NCBI RefSeq assembly: GCF_903866365.1
Contig: NZ_CAIPNF010000002.1
Coordinates: 1 to 35,216, forward strand
Origin: an uncultured Thiocystis sp.
Lineage (GTDB): Bacteria > Pseudomonadota > Gammaproteobacteria > Chromatiales > Chromatiaceae
Direction of reading: 5' to 3'
DNA: 35,216 nt
Part shown: piece by piece, positions 7,863-14,621 of the stretch
How the letters are laid out: each line of letters opens with the position of its first letter
How positions within the stretch are numbered: the first letter of the stretch is position 1
Program-made: the position numbers and the translations under genes
Notes under the pieces: model-generated
Database searches by the model: none
What the model saw: the letters and a program-made list of their open reading frames with translations, nothing else
Told to the model about the DNA's origin: nothing

Positions 7863-9095
7863 ATGCTGTCATTACTTAAAAAAAAGCCCACCTGCCCGAT
7901 TCACGGGTGCGAACTGACCCTGTCCCATCATGGCAAGAAATCCAATGTGGGCCATTATTTCATCGAGGCGGTCGGCGCGCCGCTGCTCTATTGTCCGCTG
8001 TGCTTTGAGAAGGGGCAGGACACCTCGGTCGAGGTCGAGCCAGCGGCATCGACCGCGTTTCTGAAAAAACTCGCCCGGCTGCTGGATGCGTCCGAGTTTC
8101 CCGGACTCCTCTCCAAACCCCGGATTCGCGTCGACTTCAATCCGTCCAAGACCCATCTGGAAACTCCGTCCGCGGAGCGGATCGGCCCACTCTACGACCT
8201 CAACGCTCGCAGCGACGCGGGGCCACGGACGGCAGAGGACGAGGAACCGCGTCTGGTTGGACTCGAACCGCTCGAACCACGCTATTCGCTAGAGCATCTC
8301 ATCCTCGACCCGGACAGCCTGGAGCGCATCCGCGAGGCCACCAACGTCCTCGTCTCGCAGGATCTGCTCTACGAGACCTGGAATCTGGGTTCGATCGCGC
8401 GCACCGGGCGGCGAGTGGCGCTGAATTTCTATGGCCCGCCCGGCACCGGCAAGACCCTGGCGGCGGACGCCATCGCCGATCTGCTCGGCAAGCGCATCCT
8501 GCGGATCAGCTATGCCGAACTGGAATCGAAATATGTCGGCGAGACGCCCAAGAACATCCAGGCGGCCTTCGCCAAGGCCACCGACACCGACGCCCTGCTG
8601 TTTTTCGACGAGGCCGATTCGATCCTGGGCAAGCGCCTGCTCAATGTCTCCCAGTCCGCCGACAACAGCATCAATGTCGCCCGGAGCACCACCCTGATCG
8701 AGCTTGATAACTTCAATGGCGCCGTGATCTTCGCCTCGAATCTGGTCCGCAACTACGACACCGCCTTTCTGCGCCGGATGCTGGCGCATGTGGAGTTTCG
8801 GCTCCCCGCCACCGAGCAACGTGAGATGATCTGGCGCGGCCACATTCCCCGGCAACTGCCGCTGGCGGACGATGTGGATTTCGCGACTCTGGCCCAGTCT
8901 TCGGAGGGCGCGGCGGGCGGCGATATTCAAAACGCGGTGCTGCTCGCGGCCTCCTATGCCTCGCTGCGCCTGGGGAATGCGCGAGTCGTCTCGCTCGCCG
9001 ATTTCAACCGCGCCATCCGTTTCATTCTGGAGGGGAAACGCCGGATTCTCGAAGGGAGCATGGGGGCAAACGAAGACCCTTTTGGATGGGCCTAA
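7863..9095 (+). CDS. AAA-family ATPase with N-terminal Cys-rich segment
   Basis: A protein of about 410 residues. The N-terminal 50 residues contain a CPIHGCEL pair and a CPLC pair, suggesting a small zinc ribbon. The AAA domain spans roughly residues 135-390: Walker A GPPGTGKT, pore-side AELESKYVGETPKNIQ, Walker B LLFFDEADS, the NYDTAFLRRM sensor/arginine region and the sensor-2 GGDIQNAVLLA. The closest general type is the single-ring classical AAA group (Vps4/FtsH-like core), with no protease domain. The start at 7863 is preferred because GGTGAG lies ten bases before it; an ATG at 7845 would add six residues. Client and partner are unknown. It stands alone behind a REPIN-like element. Confidence 0.88.
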   Translation: MLSLLKKKPTCPIHGCELTLSHHGKKSNVGHYFIEAVGAPLLYCPLCFEKGQDTSVEVEPAASTAFLKKLARLLDASEFPGLLSKPRIRVDFNPSKTHLETPSAERIGPLYDLNARSDAGPRTAEDEEPRLVGLEPLEPRYSLEHLILDPDSLERIREATNVLVSQDLLYETWNLGSIARTGRRVALNFYGPPGTGKTLAADAIADLLGKRILRISYAELESKYVGETPKNIQAAFAKATDTDALLFFDEADSILGKRLLNVSQSADNSINVARSTTLIELDNFNGAVIFASNLVRNYDTAFLRRMLAHVEFRLPATEQREMIWRGHIPRQLPLADDVDFATLAQSSEGAAGGDIQNAVLLAASYASLRLGNARVVSLADFNRAIRFILEGKRRILEGSMGANEDPFGWA

Positions 9096-9148
9096 GTGTT
9101 TTCACGGATACCCATCGACAATGAGAAGACTAGGATTCAAGCCTATCG

Positions 9149-9189
9149 TCTAAACCGTGTCCGGCGTGCGGCTCAGGATGCGGTTTAGA
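9149..9189. repeat. 9-bp perfect inverted repeat with 23-base loop
   Basis: TCTAAACCG (9149-9157) and CGGTTTAGA (9181-9189) are exact reverse complements. The loop contains a weak internal CCG/CGG pair. It lies after the AAA ATPase stop and 33 bases before the start of the coiled-coil gene at 9222. It could be a terminator stem, an operator, or a stem in the leader of the small gene. No T-run follows. Confidence 0.5.
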
Positions 9190-9221
9190 TCCTTATGACG
9201 GACTCAATGGAGAGACCCAGA

Positions 9222-9518
9222 ATGGATCCCGACCCGATCAACTGCCAGATTACCAACCTGGACGAGCAACGGCTGAAACGCCTCGAAAAAACGATCGAAC
9301 GCACCAGAATCCAGCTCGATGTGGTGGGCATCCGACTCGACTGGCTGGGACGAAAGCTCCTGAAAGTCGAACTGGAGAAGGCGGCACTGCGTCGTCTGCT
9401 CGCCGAACGGACGTGGGAGCTCAACCTGCTGCGCCATCGGCTGAAACAGGGGCAGCCGATCCGTCAGACCGAGGCCTTCCGGGGAGCGAGCGCGTGCGCG
9501 TCAACCATGATCGAGTGA
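9222..9518 (+). CDS. Small coiled-coil protein of unknown function
   Basis: A 98-residue, highly charged helical protein with heptad-spaced hydrophobics from about residue 10 to 80 (DEQRLKRLEKTIERTRIQLD onward). There is no signal peptide, membrane segment or recognised domain. The start at 9222 is selected over an in-frame ATG at 9195 because GGAGAG lies seven bases upstream. The last 55 bases overlap, on the opposite strand, the end of the CobT-like frame. The ribosome site and heptad pattern argue that it is expressed; its role is unknown. Confidence 0.65.
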   Translation: MDPDPINCQITNLDEQRLKRLEKTIERTRIQLDVVGIRLDWLGRKLLKVELEKAALRRLLAERTWELNLLRHRLKQGQPIRQTEAFRGASACASTMIE

Positions 9519-10336
9519 ACCGCCGAACCGGGTAAGCAGGATGTATCGGACGGCGCCCAGGTCGCAAAAAACCTGGACATGCCGTCGGCGATGCTCAGCC
9601 ACTCGCCCAACCGCGGGTGCAGACAGCAGGCGACCCGTCTCGCCGCGGCCGCGTATCTACCCTGCAAGAGGACCGGCAGACCGATCTGCGCGCCCGCGAT
9701 CAGCGCCCCAACGCAGACGGCGGTCTCGCGGCTTCCTAAACGACGCAGCGCTTCATAGGGAGCATCCGCCAGGCTGGCGCGCCAGGCGGGATCGGCTCGC
9801 AGCGCATCCGACGTCCGTCCGCGCCAGTCCTGTCCCAAGCCAACCAGAAGCTCGCGCCCGGCCAGTTTGGCGCGCTCCGCGGCATGCCGGCCAAGGCTCA
9901 GGGCGACATCTAACCGATGTTTATCCAGCGGCCTGCGGTGGCACGGAGCGCGCTTCGGACTAGACGCGCATGGCCCGAACCGCACGGGAGTTCCCAAGCC
10001 GAGGATTTCGATATCGTGCTCCAGACTGTCAAGGAGCGTGCTAAGAACCCCGCCATCGCGTGGCCGTGCTCCGAGCGCGGCGGCACGTGTCCCATTGCGC
10101 GACATGGAGACCGGAGCCCGCTCGGCCACCAGGAGGACGACACGAATCCGGCAAACGCTTTTCCAGTCCCGTCCGGCGCCCTCCGGCGCGACATCGCCTG
10201 GGCGGTTCGCGGTCAAGGAATACGAGCCGACGGGCCGCAGCAGTGACGCGACGCGCACCTCGTCCTGCCACGACAGGCGCCATGCCGGACATGCCGCCGG
10301 ATCCGCAGCGGGCACCGCAAGCCAGTCCGGTTTCAC
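9464..10336 (-). CDS. Divergent, C-terminally altered CobT-like protein (probable remnant)
   Basis: A 290-codon frame resembling nicotinate-nucleotide:dimethylbenzimidazole phosphoribosyltransferase (CobT), which activates the lower ligand of cobalamin. Matching segments, in order, are SLLRPVGSY, VVLLVAER, ILGLGTPV, RELLVGLGQDWRGRTSDAL and, most clearly, YEALRRLGSRETAVCVGALI followed by LPVLLQGRYAAAARRVA. The ADHG motif is replaced by AERAP, and the C-terminal GEGSG segment with the catalytic glutamate is missing; the frame instead runs into unrelated sequence. A GTG start at 10336 overlaps the stop of the upstream decarboxylase gene (GTGA), so it is coupled to it. Either a decaying cobT or a paralogue with another role; the first seems more likely. 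Confidence 0.55.
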   Translation of the reverse strand: MKPDWLAVPAADPAACPAWRLSWQDEVRVASLLRPVGSYSLTANRPGDVAPEGAGRDWKSVCRIRVVLLVAERAPVSMSRNGTRAAALGARPRDGGVLSTLLDSLEHDIEILGLGTPVRFGPCASSPKRAPCHRRPLDKHRLDVALSLGRHAAERAKLAGRELLVGLGQDWRGRTSDALRADPAWRASLADAPYEALRRLGSRETAVCVGALIAGAQIGLPVLLQGRYAAAARRVACCLHPRLGEWLSIADGMSRFFATWAPSDTSCLPGSAVHSIMVDAHALAPRKASV

Positions 10337-11346
10337 GAATGGACGGCGGACGCCAGGGCCACGCTCAACCGTTGCCAATCCTGTTCCTCGCCGGGCAGGC
10401 CGAAACGCAGACTGGCGGGGCGGTCGAAGCGACGCGCCAAAACTCCCTGTTGCGCCAACGCGGCATCAATGCGCTCCGCGTCCGCGCTCAGAACCCACTG
10501 GAAGAGCGCCGTGCCGCCCGTCGGCGCAAGCCCGTGGTCTCGCAGCAGCGCGGCGAGTCGCGCGGCGTCCAGCGCCAGCGACGCCCGCGCGCATCGCTGC
10601 CAGGCGGTGTCGGCGAAGGCCTGCCGGGCCATCAGGCGCGAAGGACCGGTCAGAGTCCAGGGTCCGAGCCACGCGTTCAGGGTCGCCCGCAACGCCGGCT
10701 CGGCGAACAAAAAGCCGACCCGCGCCCCAGCCAGACCGAAAAACTTGCCGAGCGAGCGGAGCAGGATCAATCCGGGCCGACCGGCGTATGGGGTCAGACT
10801 CCCCGCGGGCGTGACATCCATGAAAGCCTCGTCGACGATCAGCCAGCCGCCGCGCGCGGCAAGTCGCGCGTGCCAATCGAGCAGGGTCGCGACCGGCCAG
10901 CAGTGGCCGGTCGGATTGTTGGGATTGATCACGACCAGACAATCGAGCCGCCCGGGGCCTTCGTCCAGCCATTGACCCGGATCGCTGTCGGCCAGTTCGA
11001 TCACATGATGCCCGGCCCGGCGCCAGGCATACGCATGCTCCCGATAGCCCACCTGCGGCACGCCCACGCGACAGGGTGCGCGCATGGCGGGAAGCGCCTG
11101 AATCGCGGCCTGGGATCCAGCCAGGGGCAACGGATCGGGCGCCCCATAGTAGCGTGCCGCCTCCGACTCCAGACCATCCTCCGCCTCGGGCAAACGGCCC
11201 CAGGCGGACGCCGGCAATGTCGGAACCGGCCACGCCCGCGGGTTAATCCCGGTGGACAGATCGAGCCAGCGCGCCAATGGAATGCCGAAACGCGCGGCGG
11301 CCTGACGCAGCCGCCCACCATGCTCGGGCGGTTCATGTTCTTTCAG
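10333..11346 (-). CDS. cobD: L-threonine-O-3-phosphate decarboxylase (cobalamin side chain), unusual start
   Basis: PLP-dependent class I/II aminotransferase-fold enzyme (called CobD in Salmonella, CobC in Pseudomonas) that makes (R)-1-amino-2-propanol phosphate for cobalamin. Seen are the N-terminal HGGRLRQAAARFGIP...LDLSTGINPRAW, the VVINPNNPTGH cofactor motif, VDEAFMDVTP, and the PLP lysine in LRSLGKFFGLAGARVGF. The conserved HGG segment lies upstream of the first standard start codon (TTG, 11277), and no ATG, GTG or TTG exists between the preceding in-frame stop and that segment. A CTG at 11346 with GGAG eight bases before it gives a complete 337-residue protein. The downstream CobT-like frame overlaps it by four bases. 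Confidence 0.85.
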   Translation of the reverse strand: MKEHEPPEHGGRLRQAAARFGIPLARWLDLSTGINPRAWPVPTLPASAWGRLPEAEDGLESEAARYYGAPDPLPLAGSQAAIQALPAMRAPCRVGVPQVGYREHAYAWRRAGHHVIELADSDPGQWLDEGPGRLDCLVVINPNNPTGHCWPVATLLDWHARLAARGGWLIVDEAFMDVTPAGSLTPYAGRPGLILLRSLGKFFGLAGARVGFLFAEPALRATLNAWLGPWTLTGPSRLMARQAFADTAWQRCARASLALDAARLAALLRDHGLAPTGGTALFQWVLSADAERIDAALAQQGVLARRFDRPASLRFGLPGEEQDWQRLSVALASAVHS

Positions 11347-11538
11347 AAGAGGAGCTCCCGCAGATACGGAGTGGAAACAGCGCTGAACGTAATCGGCAAA
11401 TCATACCGCAGCGGATCCGCCGGCGTCAGGCATGAAATGCCATAATGACGGCCGCGCCCAAGCGGTGTCCAACCATGAACCTGTGTCCTTCACGTCGCCA
11501 GGCAATTCTTTCCAATCGTCACAGCAAGGTTTTCCCGT

Positions 11539-13242
11539 ATGACTGCGCAACCCATCAAGATCGTTGTCATTGGCGGCTCCGCCGCCGGCCCCAAGGCGGC
11601 GGCCAAGGCCCGTCGCATGGACGAGCATGCGTCCATCACCATCATCCAGAAGGAGGCCGATCTCTCCATGGCCTCCTGCGGCTACCCCTACTATGTCGGC
11701 GGGGTCTTCGATGACCGCAATCAACTCATCTGCACGGCGGCCGGTATCGTGCGCGACCCCAATTTCTTCGAAAAAGCCAAGGGCATCGACGCCAAGGTGC
11801 TGACCGAGGCGGTCGCCATCGACCGCGCGTCCCGGACTGTGACCTGCAAACACCTGCCGACCGGCGCAATCTCCACCCTTGCCTATGACAAACTGGTGAT
11901 CGCGACCGGCGCGACGCCGCTGTATCCGCCGGTTCCGGGTGCCGACCTGGAGGGGATTCACACCCTGCATTCGCTCGGCGACGCCGATTCGCTGCGCGCG
12001 ATCCGGGACGAAAAAAATGTGCAGCGCGCCGTCATCGTCGGCGGCGGACTGATCGGTTTCGAGGTCTGCGAGGCGCTGCATCTCGCCGGCATCCAGACCA
12101 CGATTATCGAGAAGACCCATTCGATTCTGCCCTTCCTGGATCCCGAACTGGCCAAACTGGTCGCCAACCATGTGCGCGGCTTCACGACCGACATCATCAC
12201 GGGCAATGGCGTCGCCGCCTTCCTCGGAGAGTCCGGAACGCTGACCGGCGTCAAGCTCGATAACGGGACCGAACTCCCCTGCCAACTCGCGGTGGTCGCG
12301 GTCGGCGTGCGCCCCAACGTGGCGCTTGCCAAGTCCGCCGGACTCGACATCGGCACGCAGGGCGGCATCGCGGTCAATGAATTCATGCAGACATCCGACC
12401 CGGACATCTACGCGGCGGGCGATTGCGTGGAATGCACCTCGCTGATCACCGGGGACAAAGTGCGCGCGCCCTATGGCGATATCGCCAATCTGCAGGGGCG
12501 GGTGGTCGGACAGAACCTGATCCAGGAGGGGAGTGCGACGTTTCCGGGAATCACCCACACCGGCATCTGCAAGATCTTCGATTACACGGTCGGCTTCACC
12601 GGACTCAGCGCCGGGCGCGCGCGCGAACTGGGCCTGACCGACATCGAGACGGCGACGATTGCGGGTCTCGACATCCCGCCCTACATGCAGGGCAAGCTGC
12701 TCGTCAGCAAACTGGTCGCCGACCGCAAGAGCGGGCGGGTGCTGGGCTTTCAATGCCTCGGTCCCGGCGACGCGAGCAAGCGGGTCGCCACGGTTGCCAT
12801 GGCCATCCGGGGCAAACTCACGGTCGAGGATCTGGTCAACGCGGATCTGCCCTACGCGCCACCCTATTCGCTGGCGCTCGACCACGTCATCACCGCCGCC
12901 CAGGTGCTCGAAAACAAGCTGCTCGGACGCATGCGGGGCATCTCGGTCGCCGAGGTCAAGCAGCGGGTCGATTCCGGCGCGGACGGTTTCATCCTCGACA
13001 CCCGCACCCCCCTGGAGTTCGAGGAGATCCGGCTCGGCATCGGCGAGACCCTGATCCCGCTGGGCGCGCTGCGCGGGCGTTTGGCGGAATTGCCGCAGGA
13101 TAAAGACAAGGAAATCATCCTCTATTGCCGGGTTTCGCTACGGGGCTATGAAGCGGCGGCGATCCTGCAGGGGCATGGCTGGCGCAACGTCAAGGTCATG
13201 GAAGGCGGCATCATGGCCTGGCCGTATCCGCGCGAGAAATGA
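11539..13242 (+). CDS. FAD-dependent CoA-disulfide/persulfide reductase with C-terminal rhodanese domain
   Basis: A 567-residue pyridine-nucleotide-disulfide oxidoreductase fused to a rhodanese domain (CoADR-RHD/Npsr type). These enzymes use NAD(P)H to reduce CoA-disulfide, CoA-persulfide or polysulfide in the cytoplasm. Visible features are the FAD motif VVIGGSAAGPKAA, the single active cysteine Cys47 in SMASCGYPYYVGG, the NAD-binding AVIVGGGLIGFEVCEAL near residue 170, the second FAD motif DIYAAGDCVE, a dimerisation domain (about 330-450) and a rhodanese module (about 470-560) with its catalytic Cys530 in ILYCRVSLRG. AAGG about nine bases before the ATG is a fair ribosome site. It is divergent from the cobalamin pair and suits a sulfur-oxidising lifestyle. 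Confidence 0.93.
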   Translation: MTAQPIKIVVIGGSAAGPKAAAKARRMDEHASITIIQKEADLSMASCGYPYYVGGVFDDRNQLICTAAGIVRDPNFFEKAKGIDAKVLTEAVAIDRASRTVTCKHLPTGAISTLAYDKLVIATGATPLYPPVPGADLEGIHTLHSLGDADSLRAIRDEKNVQRAVIVGGGLIGFEVCEALHLAGIQTTIIEKTHSILPFLDPELAKLVANHVRGFTTDIITGNGVAAFLGESGTLTGVKLDNGTELPCQLAVVAVGVRPNVALAKSAGLDIGTQGGIAVNEFMQTSDPDIYAAGDCVECTSLITGDKVRAPYGDIANLQGRVVGQNLIQEGSATFPGITHTGICKIFDYTVGFTGLSAGRARELGLTDIETATIAGLDIPPYMQGKLLVSKLVADRKSGRVLGFQCLGPGDASKRVATVAMAIRGKLTVEDLVNADLPYAPPYSLALDHVITAAQVLENKLLGRMRGISVAEVKQRVDSGADGFILDTRTPLEFEEIRLGIGETLIPLGALRGRLAELPQDKDKEIILYCRVSLRGYEAAAILQGHGWRNVKVMEGGIMAWPYPREK

Positions 13243-13467
13243 GCGAAGCGATCGCCGTTCCATGGAGACGAACGGCCGTCGCGTTGTCGCGAGCCGCATC
13301 CGCCGCCATGGCTCGATAACCGTCATCCGACCGGTATCCAGCACACGCGGTCGCACCAAGCACCGAAGCCGACGGCCGCGCCCGTCGGGGTCGCACTCCC
13401 CAAGGGTCGGGTGAAAACCACGCTGGCGGTCCTGCTGCCGGATCTGCGGCTGAGGGAAACCGTTCGA

Positions 13468-14487
13468 CTACTCTCGCGGCGCGCGCACCGGCGCGATGAA
13501 CAACATCACGACGAGCCCCAGAAGCGCGGCAAGGCAGAGCGCGCGCGACAGCCGATAAACCAGCCGCCAACCGGTATGCGCTTTGCGGACGATCCGAAAC
13601 GCGTCGACGTAGATGGTTTCACAGGCGCCGTTGCCGGTATCGGTGCGGGTGACGCTGGTTCCCCGTTGGAATCCGCCGGCATGCGAGTAGCGGGCCAATT
13701 TGCCTTCCAGACGGATCTGATCGCCGATCTCGGCGGATTTGATCTTCGCGGCGAGGGTGGCGTCGTGCGCGAGCAGATGATTGTTCGAGAGTTGGTCCCA
13801 GGCAAAGCGTTGGGCCGTCCCGGCGTCCTGGGTGGAAATCCAGCAGGTCCAGGTGCTGTTGCGGTACTGCATCTCGCGAAAGACGCCCGAGGCGACGTTC
13901 TCGCCCCAGACGACGCAGAGGTCGCGGAGGTTGATGAAGTCTTTCCAGTCCTTGGCATGGTAGATGTCCCAGAACACATCGCTGTCATGCAGGCTCACCA
14001 CCACACCGTCGAGCTGATACTCGAACAGGGGCTCGATGGTATAGCGGATGCCCTGCGCCTCGATCTGGAAGGAGGACGACTCGGTTGGGGTCTGAAGCGG
14101 GGCTTCCAGTCGCGCGGCATCATAAAAGGAAGGCGGGGGAAACTGGTCCTTTTTCCAATGACTCCAGAGCGCCAGCCCCAGACTCGCAAGAAACACGAGT
14201 TGTAGAAGCTGAGTGACGAGGCGGTAGGGGAAGCGATCGCGACGGGAAAATGTCGTGACCGGACGCCTCGCCCGCGGTGCCTGTCGCCGTGCCTGCTCAT
14301 ATTTGGCGAAGACGATCCCGCACGCGACGCAGACCTCGCCGGGCGGCTGTTCCGCATCGCACTTTGGACAGCGCAGATGGACCGGGGCGAGGCCCAACGT
14401 GCTCGGACGGCTGAAGATCGAGGCCATGTGGACTCTGTTGGGTTGGGTCTCGACCGTCATGTCGATGGCGCGATCCGTGACTTCCAT
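13468..14487 (-). CDS. Zinc-ribbon membrane protein of unknown function
   Basis: A protein of up to 339 residues. Near residues 39-65 is a zinc ribbon (RCPKCDAEQPPGEVCVACGIVFAKY), followed by a basic stretch, one membrane helix (LVTQLLQLVFLASLGLALWS), a soluble region of about 190 residues and a second membrane helix near the C-terminus (ALCLAALLGLVVMLFIAPV). The central region has Trp- and Asp-rich segments (SLHDSDVFWDIYHAKDWKDF) but no motif I can assign. In-frame ATGs at 14460 and 14427 are alternative starts; the latter would begin MASIFSRPS just before the ribbon. No ribosome site separates the options. It may form a pair with the autotransporter gene behind it on the same strand, 134 bases away. 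Confidence 0.8.
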   Translation of the reverse strand: MEVTDRAIDMTVETQPNRVHMASIFSRPSTLGLAPVHLRCPKCDAEQPPGEVCVACGIVFAKYEQARRQAPRARRPVTTFSRRDRFPYRLVTQLLQLVFLASLGLALWSHWKKDQFPPPSFYDAARLEAPLQTPTESSSFQIEAQGIRYTIEPLFEYQLDGVVVSLHDSDVFWDIYHAKDWKDFINLRDLCVVWGENVASGVFREMQYRNSTWTCWISTQDAGTAQRFAWDQLSNNHLLAHDATLAAKIKSAEIGDQIRLEGKLARYSHAGGFQRGTSVTRTDTGNGACETIYVDAFRIVRKAHTGWRLVYRLSRALCLAALLGLVVMLFIAPVRAPRE

Positions 14488-14621
14488 TGGCGGTGAGAAT
14501 CGACGCCGCGAAGTACTCGCCTGTCACGCGCGCCGAGCATCGGGCCGGCGCTGGCGGCGGATCCCAACCGGCCGCCAGAGTCGCAAGAGGGCATCGATCT
14601 ACGGATGCGCCAGACGCTGCC

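Noticed and set aside
10060-11445. 461-codon plus frame across the threonine-phosphate decarboxylase
   Set aside because: Shadow; the minus frame has the PLP lysine and substrate motifs.
11401-12885. 494-codon minus frame across the persulfide reductase
   Set aside because: Shadow of a gene with full FAD, NAD and rhodanese motifs on the plus strand.
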